Origin: Allomyces arbusculus
Taxonomy: Eukaryota; Blastocladiomycota; Blastocladiomycetes; Blastocladiales; Blastocladiaceae
NCBI GenBank assembly: GCA_027604705.1
Contig: JADHYV010000002.1
Coordinates: forward strand, 248,001 to 312,000
Reading direction: 5' to 3'
Length of the DNA stretch: 64,000 nt
Shown here one piece after another: positions 56,423 to 64,000 of this stretch. The position numbers and the translations under genes are program-made. Positions within the stretch are counted from its first letter, which is position 1. Every line of letters begins with the position of its first letter. The notes under the pieces were generated by a model. That model was not told where the DNA came from. It did not search any database and worked only from the letters and a program-made list of their open reading frames with translations.

Positions 56423-59400
56423 ATGCCGTTAACCGCGCCGCCACCGTCGTCTCCGCTCGCCGCTCGCCCAGCTATCCGCATGTCGGCACCCGCGAGCAGC
56501 GACGGGTCCTCGATTGCGCTCTCGCCCATCGCCATCTCCCCCGCCACAAGTACCACCGACGTGCCTGCGGGCGACGACCACCATGACGACAACGACAACG
56601 ACAACGACAACGACGGCGACGTCCCGACACCCATGGCCGCGCCCGCGAGCCCGCGCGACCGCGCACCACCATTCAACACCGCGTCGACGATGAACCCGCG
56701 CGATCGCGGTGGGACCTCGACCGCGTCCACGACCACGTTCCCGCGCACGTTCGCCTTCTTCACGACCGAGCGCATGTCAATGGGGTCGCCCAAGTCGCTC
56801 GCGACCGCTCGCAGTCGCCCGACGACCAGCGGCGCGTCGCTGGACAATTCTGTTTACATGACGCCGACTCACAGTACTGCGCAGTTGGGGCACGCAAAGC
56901 GCACTGGCGATGCGACGCCGTTGGAGCAGACTGCCGCGGCTCAGGCGCAGTCGCCTGTCAGCACGCGCGGGTCGACGCAGTGGTGCTCGTTTGATGGGAC
57001 GGACGACTTGAAGATTGCACGACGTGCGGATGCGCACGCCAATTCGCTGCGAGGAGCCGGGCCAAGGGAGGACCGTTTTGCATCGGGAGGAGGATCAGCG
57101 GCAGCGTGCAATGCTCGACCATGCGTCGAGGCTGGTCCTGTCCCCGTCCACGACAACGACGAGGACGACGAGGACACGGACGCAGATGCATCGAGCACTG
57201 ACGGTGTCGCGCATATTGATGATGTGGCTCGGGACTCGCGCACGGCAAGCGTTCGAACCCCAGTCACATCGGCGCCACTGAGCCCAGCGCACCCCAAGGG
57301 TATCAACGTTTGATCGATTTGCAATTGTCGATGAACGCTGACTTTGCCCACCCTGAACTGTCGCGATTGTAGGAGGCGACGGCGTCGACAGCCACTCGAA
57401 GCTGCTCCCACGCGTGCCATCACCCGAGGCGCACCGATCCAAGATCAGCAGCCCGACGCGATGGTTTGTTGACCGTCTCCCGAAGGCCGACTCGACCTGG
57501 CGGCTCGTCTTGCACCGGAAGCGGAACCGCGTCAGTGCGTGGACGCTGCGTTTTGAAAAGCGGACTCTAGAGGCCAAGTTCAGGGACTACGTCAACAGGG
57601 TCATGCAAGGGCCGATGCGACTGCAAATGGCACTTCTCGATGCTTTTCAGTGATAGATGTCGTGAAAGAGCATCAAAATCTCATGTCCGCTGTTACATCT
57701 AGGTGTTTCTCCTCGTGATTGCCGTGCAGAAGCTGTACCTGACGTACCGGTCTAGCGAAACCTTGACGCACGTCAACAGAACGTGCCCGTCCTTTAACCT
57801 CATGTGTCCACAACTTGCACTCACTGGATTCTTTCCGCCGGCGATCCTCCTGGCCAGCGTGCTCGCTGCACTGATTCTATTGTCGCTCAACCGGCTGCGA
57901 TCCTACGACCGGCTCGTCGCAGTGCTCCTCGTGACCATCTACTCGTTTGTCGTGATCATTGACGTGGGCCGCGTCCTCTACTTTTTCCGTTGCGTGCACC
58001 AGAGCACGGGCTTCACGTCGTTTGGCCAGTACGGGGATGTGACGACGGCATGCGATTTTTGTCCTCGCGCAGTCTCGTGCACGAACCCGGCGTTTGTCGA
58101 AAGATTACCCAATATTGCCGGCGACGTGCAGATCATGGTGCAGCACTTTGCCTCGAGTCTTGGGATCGCGTTTTTTATGCTCGTATCCGGGTCAAATTTG
58201 CCGTTTGTGCAGGGCGAGGTGATTGGCCTCGTGTTCCTCGTCATTTTTCTAGCAACCAAATTCTTATTTGACGACGATTCGTCCGAAACGTGGTTCCTGT
58301 TCACGGCTGCGCTCGACAGTTTCTTAAAGGGTGCGTCGATGTCGCAGGTCGTCTTTTTGCTCGTGCTCACCTTTTCTTTGATGATAGGCTCGTGGTCAAC
58401 CTATCAGCGCGAAGTCATTTCGCGGCTCTCATTCCTACTCAACGTGCGCATCCAGCGCTCTGCCTTTTCGCGGCACAAGCGGTCGTGGACGCGCCGCAAG
58501 GCCTTGGTCCCGAGCATGGGCCGGCGCACGCTGCCCATCAACGTGCTTGGCATGGCCATCACCGAAGCGCGGGTGCGCGGCCTGCCTGACCTGCGCGTGA
58601 GCGTGACGGATTCCGTGCAGAACACGGTGCGCCGACTGAGTAGCATCGTCCCGTGGGCTCGCACCACGTCGGCCGCGACCAGCCGCGAAGGATGGTCGAG
58701 TGCCACATCGACCGACGGCGCCGGCGACCTGAGCCGGCTCCTCGCGCCACCGCCGGGCACTGGACGGTGGAGCGTGTTCCTGCAGTTGAATACACAGCGG
58801 CACGAGACGACCACGACGTTTTCGTGGTCGACAGCCAGTGCCGTCCTCCACCCGCCGCCGCGCATGCTGCACGTGCATTCCGAACTCGCGCTGCCGTCGG
58901 CACGCGCCGACCCGTCGTTTGATCTGGATGTCCCGAAGCCGCCGTCGAGAGCACGGTCCGATGAATGGGCACGGCCGCTGCAGCAGGTACTGAGGCCGGC
59001 GCGGTCTGTGCGCGAGAGTACAGCACTCGCGGCGGCGGCGAAGAGTACGGCAGTCACGCTGAGCAGAACGCCGAGCATGGAGCGCAGTGTTGGAAATCTC
59101 GCTGTTCCGATTGTGCAGGCGAGCAGGTGCGTCCTTTTGCACATAATGGACCCCGCCAATAGACCACAAATTAACGTGGACTGGTGGATCTTGCAGTGCG
59201 TCTGTTCCGAGCCTTGCCGAAGTGCCGGGGGTCGTGCTCGAACCACAAGAATGGGCACCCGGATTACCACCGATCCCGAGCGCGCCCGTGTCGGACGAGA
59301 CCAAGTCGAACGTGTCGGCCCCTTCGGTGACCTCCCCGATCTCATGGCATGTTAACGAGGGCCGCAAGCCACCACCCGATGCCGACGTACCGCCGCGCGT

Positions 59401-60933
59401 GTTCCCGACGTTGCACGCGTCGAGCCCCTCGATGACCATGGAGCGACCCACCCGGGACGGCTTTTTGGACCCGCTCATGGCGACACTGCGGTCCGTCAAG
59501 AACGGCGGGGTCATGTCGGTCAAGCAGAGCAGCGTGTCTGTGGATGTGAGTAGCGTGCTCTTGTCGAATGTGGACATTGGGATGCTATTGACGTGTACGA
59601 CGGCCGCTACAATTGTGTCTCTGTGATAATGAAGTGGTAGCGGATTCAACTGACATACAAACCCCGCTCGAATGTAGTGCCAAGGGCCAAGTCGCTCGCG
59701 AGCGACAGCAGTCAAAACTCGGCGCTCGCTCCACCGCCCATTTCCATGGCACTCATGACAGCGCCGCAGTCGCTCCACCCGACGATGTCCCCGGACGCGC
59801 AGAGCGAGACGAGTGTCGACCATGACGTGAGAACGAACCTTTCCTTGCACCCGCGGCTTGCTGCACCCGGTTTCGACTCGACCGGTCCGCGGCCGTGGCC
59901 GCACCAGGGCGGCTTGCTCGGTGCGAGCGGCCCGTTTCCCACGAACCCCTCTACCGTAAAATCGCGCGCCGGCGATTCGAGTTCCCCGGCATCGTCGACG
60001 GCCGTGGCACACTCGTTTGTGACGCGTCCGATTACGAGCCAGTCGGGCCACCTCAAGCCATCAACGACCCCGTCGTCGGCGCGCGCGCTGTCCCCATCAC
60101 CAACACGGTCTAGGCCAGAGGCCACGGCGCCGAGGCCAGGGAAGCACGTGCGATCGTGGCCAATGCGATTTCGGCGCGCCTGGCGCCGCGTGCAGCATTT
60201 TTTCGTCTACACGTTCCCATCGCCCGAGCAGGAGGCCGTCTACCGAAGCTACTACCACCGCAAGTTGCGCGACCGGTTCATTATCACGAACTTGACTGTG
60301 ACCGTCGCGTGGTGTCTGGTCGCGGGCATAGGCCTGTTGACCAAGGCGGGGACCGCGATGGGGAGCGACCCGTACGGGATCTCATCGTTCTGGTACCGGC
60401 AACTCCCGGGGTTTGTGGCTGTCGTGCTGCCCGTCGTGGCGCTGCACGGATTCCACTTGGAGGGAGCGACGCTCGAGGTGTTTGCGACGATCTACGTGTC
60501 GACGGTGATCACGGTCGCGATTGCCATGGACGCGGCGGCACGGTACCTGACCAACAACCCGCTCGTGCAGATGTTTCTCTTCATGAGCTACCTCTCGGCG
60601 ATCATGTCCGCGACCACGCTCCGACTGCGCCCAAGGATTCACTTGTCGGTGATCGCCATGGCCACGGTCATTGACGCGCTGCGGTGGGCCATTCTTGCGG
60701 CGCTCGGGCGAGCGGGGACGGCGATTGCGGTCGTGGGCGTGTCGTGTGCGGCGATGGTGCTGTCAATCACGCTGACCTTGTTCAACGAGTCGGCGCAAAG
60801 GCGGTATTTTTACCTGCGCCGGCTCGTGGAACTCGATGCGCCCGTACGCGGCGGTGGGGGAGGGGGAGGACATAGTGGGAGGGGGAAGGACGAGGCGGGT
60901 AGAGCGCCCGTGGCGGCAAAGACTCCGGACTAG
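56423..60933 (+). CDS. Double six-helix membrane protein resembling adenylyl cyclase anchors, no cyclase domain
   Basis: Exons 56423-57299, 57373-57599, 57703-59126, 59197-59594 and 59678-60933 give about 1,393 aa. An upstream in-frame ATG at 56198 would add 75, and the exon 2/3 joint is the least certain. The N-terminal 330 residues are Ser/Thr/Asp-rich. Block 1 (about 57510-58460) has an amphipathic lead RFEKRTLEAKFRDYVNR, about six helices, then YQREVISRLSFLLNVRI. Block 2 (about 60190-60840) has FPSPEQEAVYRSYYHRKLRDR, six helices, then ESAQRRYFYLRRLVEL. The lead (F-S-x-x-LE-x-LYQRYF) and exit (E-x-x-QRxxF) patterns resemble mammalian adenylyl cyclase membrane domains. Neither block is followed by a cyclase domain. 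The 58460-60180 linker is Ser/Thr/Pro-rich, and the protein ends in a Gly/Lys tail. It could instead be two adjacent genes (break near 59626-59678). Function is unknown. Confidence 0.6.
56586..56614 (+). repeat. GACAAC microsatellite (Asp-Asn codons)
   Basis: About four near-perfect GACAAC hexamers encode an (Asp-Asn)n tract inside the disordered N-terminus of the double six-helix protein. They are likely length-variable. Confidence 0.85.
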
Positions 60934-61150
60934 TTATTGTTCATTTTTCCGTAGGACTTGCGAGTGGAGAAGGTAAATGAATGTACGAGGAGCGGTTTCG
61001 GTCGCTGTAGGATTCGAACCGTCGGGTCTGTAACATATTGGAGATCAGAGACGGGTCAGTCGACGCCTGGTCGCCGACGCGCGGTCGAGGAAGTTGTCCT
61101 GCACGATGAAAATTTATGACCTCTTCGAACAACTTAGACCACATTAACAT

Positions 61151-62641
61151 TTATCCGGACTGGGTCGCAGCGTAGCTCTGCACAACGCGATCCAAGGCAA
61201 CAGCCAACGGCCGCGTCGGGAACGGCAACTGCGTGATCCGGGCACGAACGGCTTGCAGGAGCTCGACCGTCGTCTCTTCAAGGAGCGCCACCGTCTCCGT
61301 CTGGACCACGCGGCGCGCTGCGCCCAGCAGGTACTCGAGCATTTCGACCGACTCGAGAAGCAAATCTATCACGACGGTCGCGTCATGCTGGAACACATGC
61401 GTCGCGGCCGCATTGAGCAAGCGCGCAGCTGGTGCCAGCAACAATTGCGTGACGCAGATATCGTCTGCCACGGCCGTCGCGGGCGCGAGCTGCATGTGCA
61501 GTTGGAGAATGCGCACGACGTACTTGTCGTTGATGCAAGCGACGCGCAGCGCCGCGACGAAGTCGATGGTGGAGAGTGCTGCTCGCAAGGGAGCAGACGT
61601 GGCAGCACCGTGCACGGTCGATGCGTGCAAGAACTCGAGGTGGTAGAGCAGCGTCGTCGCGTGCAGATCAAGGTCGTCGCGCACCGACCGCTGGACCAGG
61701 TCGCATGGCGTCGTGCCAGCGTCGAGCAGTTTTTGCGCGTGATCGAGCAGCCGCGGCCACACGGCTGGCGTCAGAGTCGGGACTAGCGGCGCAGAGAGCA
61801 GCGTAGTGACCGATGCCACCGCACGGGCGGGGTCGGCAGCGAGCACCGCGCGCTGGAGCCGAACGGTCCGGCGCGCCGACGCGGCATGGCACTGATGCGA
61901 TCCGTGCTCGACCTGAAAGTAACATAAATACAGCATTAATGAGGCAATTGGTTCGGTCGCAATCGAAAACACGCAACGCACCAGCAATGGCATCGAATCA
62001 ATCAGGACTGGCAGGAACTGAACCGCCAGCACCGCATCCCGCGTCGCGAGCTTGACTGCATCGATCAAGATATCGATGAATGCGGTCCACGCCGCCACAG
62101 CCAACTGTGAGAGCTCAAGTGGGGGCCAGGCTCGCGCAGCTGTCCACGGCGAGCAGGTGTCGCGCAACAGGATCAATCCCTGCACCGTCTGTCCGAGGAG
62201 CCATGGGAACGCATCCACCGCCCATGTCGCGAGCCGATGAGAGGCTTCGATGGCGGCGGCGTTGTTGCACTCGCCGTGAGCATCGCCGCACTGGTGGGCC
62301 CATCCTCGTCGCTCCAATTGGAAAATGCGATGCACGGCACGTAGAGCACGCGTCTGAGCAACAGTTTCGGCTTGCCCGTTTCCAACGACGGTGACATGAT
62401 GGTTGAGAGGCAAACTTGAGTTCGCGCGCTGCAGTTCGCCAAAGCAGTGCTGCAACAGACCCGTCAAGGCGGCCAATGCTTGCTCGGGATTAGCTGACCA
62501 GTCACTCGCGAGTTGTTCTTGCACCGTAAACGCCGACCAAGCAGCAAGCGGTGTGACAAGTTGCTGGTCGGCATCAGCGATATCGACTTGATACAGGGCG
62601 GGCGGTGTTGGCGCTCCGTAAGCTGGCCAGTGAATGGACAT
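61151..62641 (-). CDS. Unrecognised alpha-helical repeat protein
   Basis: An uninterrupted 496-residue frame with ATG at 62641 and GC-rich coding codon use. I do not recognise it. It is Ala/Leu-rich throughout, with helix pairs of 35-45 residues (for example LQLHMQLAPATAVADDICV and VIDLLLESVEMLEYLLGAA), suggesting an armadillo- or HEAT-type solenoid. A His/Cys-containing loop (AHQCGDAHGECNN) lies near residue 117, too irregular for a known zinc finger. One more hydrophobic stretch near residue 230 (PLLVRCVFSIATEPIASLMLY) could be buried helix or membrane. It converges on the preceding gene with 217 bp between stops. Confidence 0.6.
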   Translation of the reverse strand: MSIHWPAYGAPTPPALYQVDIADADQQLVTPLAAWSAFTVQEQLASDWSANPEQALAALTGLLQHCFGELQRANSSLPLNHHVTVVGNGQAETVAQTRALRAVHRIFQLERRGWAHQCGDAHGECNNAAAIEASHRLATWAVDAFPWLLGQTVQGLILLRDTCSPWTAARAWPPLELSQLAVAAWTAFIDILIDAVKLATRDAVLAVQFLPVLIDSMPLLVRCVFSIATEPIASLMLYLCYFQVEHGSHQCHAASARRTVRLQRAVLAADPARAVASVTTLLSAPLVPTLTPAVWPRLLDHAQKLLDAGTTPCDLVQRSVRDDLDLHATTLLYHLEFLHASTVHGAATSAPLRAALSTIDFVAALRVACINDKYVVRILQLHMQLAPATAVADDICVTQLLLAPAARLLNAAATHVFQHDATVVIDLLLESVEMLEYLLGAARRVVQTETVALLEETTVELLQAVRARITQLPFPTRPLAVALDRVVQSYAATQSG

Positions 62642-63067
62642 GCCAGAGTCGATGATGTTGTCGTGGTTTGCGCTGATCCTGGCAACTTATTAATATTGGG
62701 CAGTCGGATGAATTGCATGCACTTCGGGCAACAGCGCTTGGACAATGAGTGGAGGTTGCTGATCGCCATTCTCGATCGTTGGGCATGATGTTACGAAGGT
62801 ATTGCCAGCATGCAATCTTTGAGATCATATTCTCAACAGTTCTTCGCGCGGGCGGTGCCTAACACCACTGCTGCCACGCTTTGCTCATATTTCATTCCAA
62901 TTCCATACTTTCCCGTGCGTGCTCGCTTTCGGGCAATAACATTGGGATCTTTGACGGAAGAGCAAGCACGGGAGTGGAGCGATTTCTATAGGTAACTTAC
63001 CGTTGGGTAACACATCTGTAGGCATGACAGTTTCATTATTAAAAACACGAAAGCAACACCTACTCTT
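62642..63067. other. Intergenic region between two minus-strand genes
   Basis: This 426 bp is more AT-rich than its surroundings (for example 62860-63060). It holds no supported ORF. It is the expected promoter of the 61151-62641 gene and 3' end of the next gene. Confidence 0.4.
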
Positions 63068-64000
63068 TCACACCATCCCCAAATTCGTACTGCAGCGCAC
63101 CTCGGCATGATGCTCCAACTCGCACAAGCGCCGATGTATCCGTTTCTTGATATCGTTGTAGTTGTTCGTCACGAGAAGAACGGTCGGCATGATTGATGAA
63201 TCAACGCCCATATCCGTGTTTGGCGGCGGCGAGACCAGTGTGATCTCCTCTCGTGGACTAACCAAAACCTTGGATTCTCGCCGATCCGAGAGCCATGACT
63301 CAGCGCCCGACGCCGGCAAAGGACCCGAACGGTCGTTGCCCAACCATCCACTTGGACCACATGCGCTCAGCGAAGCCCGTTGTGTTGCACTATTCGACCA
63401 CGGCATGCAAACTGCGATCGATGCGCAACAATGCATGCACAACGATCTTGGACGCGACGGCGAGATGCACCGAGGCATCACGGCAGGACCAAACGGTGTC
63501 CAGACTTGCCGCTGGTCGGCGTGCACGAGTTGCACGTCAAACGCGACGGGAGGTCGCGGATCCGACGTGGCGACCAACGGATCCATGCCTGCGGGGTACT
63601 CGATCAGGGCCAGCGTCGCCCTGAATGTCAAGTCCTCGACCGGCAAAGTGTCTTCCACATCGCCGGCGTCGGGCACGTCGGCGAGTCGCGACATTTTTCC
63701 GTTAATTGGGTCGTGTCGCCGTCGAAGGTCTGGGTAAAGAAAAAGCTGCATGATGACCGTATCAAAGAGCGAGGGTAGGCGCGAGAAGCCAAGTGCGACC
63801 ACGACGACAACAATTGCGAGCGATCCGACCACTTCCCACACGTCCACGCGCACGGCGTTGATGAAGTATTGCTGTGGCCCATTCGGGTCGGTCCAGGACG
63901 GGTAAGAAGACGAGCCGTCGGCCACGATGCCGCCGGAATTGGTCATGTCGAGCTGAATTTCGGCCCAACCGTTGTGCTCGTCCTCGGCAAACTTGCCATC
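63068..64000 (-). CDS. Membrane protein, 5' part outside the window
   Basis: An open frame runs from the right edge (first visible residues DGKFAEDEHNGWAEIQLD) to a TGA at 63068-63070, about 310 residues. It has one clear membrane helix (VWEVVGSLAIVVVVVALGF), then a basic segment and a polar C-terminal region. The piece before the helix looks extracellular or luminal. Cys-rich and Ser-rich sequence from about 63480 downward has weaker coding character, so an undetected intron is possible there. I do not recognise the family, and the start lies outside the window. Confidence 0.5.
   Translation of the reverse strand, partial: DGKFAEDEHNGWAEIQLDMTNSGGIVADGSSSYPSWTDPNGPQQYFINAVRVDVWEVVGSLAIVVVVVALGFSRLPSLFDTVIMQLFLYPDLRRRHDPINGKMSRLADVPDAGDVEDTLPVEDLTFRATLALIEYPAGMDPLVATSDPRPPVAFDVQLVHADQRQVWTPFGPAVMPRCISPSRPRSLCMHCCASIAVCMPWSNSATQRASLSACGPSGWLGNDRSGPLPASGAESWLSDRRESKVLVSPREEITLVSPPPNTDMGVDSSIMPTVLLVTNNYNDIKKRIHRRLCELEHHAEVRCSTNLGMV

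Noticed and set aside
58460-60180. Search for a cyclase catalytic domain between or after the membrane blocks
   Set aside because: The linker is Ser/Thr/Pro-rich and lacks the FTxxxxFD and GxVGxxxRxxYxxxG-type motifs; none follows the second block before the stop.
61010-61020. Possible tRNA: perfect B-box (GGTTCGAATCC) on the minus strand between two convergent genes
   Set aside because: The T-stem has two mismatches, no matching acceptor strand exists within tRNA distance upstream, and there is no T-run terminator. An 11-base match by chance is not rare in this much sequence.
1-64000. Transposons, retroelements, CRISPR arrays, rRNA
   Set aside because: No terminal repeats, transposase or reverse-transcriptase motifs, spaced direct repeats or rRNA-like sequence were seen by eye on either strand.

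Overview
The window is a gene-dense, GC-rich stretch of a eukaryotic nuclear genome. It most likely comes from a zoosporic (flagellated) fungus, with Blastocladiomycota (Allomyces/Catenaria-like) as the first guess and Chytridiomycota as the alternative. Fungal signs are a type I metacaspase with a Q/P-rich prodomain, an Rrn5-like RNA polymerase I factor, an Mms22/Mus7-like repair protein and a Cbr1-type cytochrome b5 reductase. Flagellar signs are CEP120, DRC11/IQCA1, DNAI7/CASC1, the outer-arm beta dynein heavy chain and CFAP58. Introns are short (mostly 57-83 bp). By hand I could place about 49, nearly all with matching phases. Their 5' splice sites favour GTRCGT over GTRAGT, and two introns appear to be GC-AG.

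Layout, left to right. 1-3258 (+): 3' part of an unrecognised protein that starts outside the window. 3437-7239 (+): CEP120. 7341-13916 (-): Mms22/Mus7-like protein, 8 exons. 14053-17211 (-): DRC11, fired divergently from 17545-20590 (+), an unrecognised coiled-coil protein. 20657-23258 (-): DNAI7, convergent with the previous gene. 23626-37463 (-): outer-arm beta dynein heavy chain, almost all in one 12.7 kb exon. 38156-39689 (-): seven-helix membrane protein. 40761-42441 (+): metacaspase. 42687-43962 (-): Rrn5-like SANT protein. 44312-45328 (+): Cbr1. 45899-47485 (+): MBOAT acyltransferase. 48034-49136 (+): predicted N-myristoylated repeat protein. 49500-52790 (+): CFAP58. 53147-55453 (+): SUN-domain protein. 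About 56423-60933 (+): a large protein with two six-helix blocks resembling adenylyl cyclase membrane anchors but with no cyclase catalytic domain. 61151-62641 (-): helical-repeat protein. 63068-64000 (-): membrane protein running off the right edge.

The main theme is clustering of genes for building and moving the zoospore flagellum. CEP120 acts in basal-body assembly, DRC11 in the nexin-dynein regulatory complex, DNAI7 as a dynein intermediate-chain accessory, beta DHC as the outer-arm motor, and CFAP58 in the axoneme. The myristoylated and SUN proteins beside CFAP58 could serve the ciliary membrane and the nucleus-basal body link, but that is inference. The most unusual objects are the cyclase-like double membrane block lacking cyclase domains, the myristoylation motif created by splicing onto an ATG-only coding exon, and the GTRCGT splice-donor preference. 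I see no transposon, CRISPR, rRNA or convincing tRNA.
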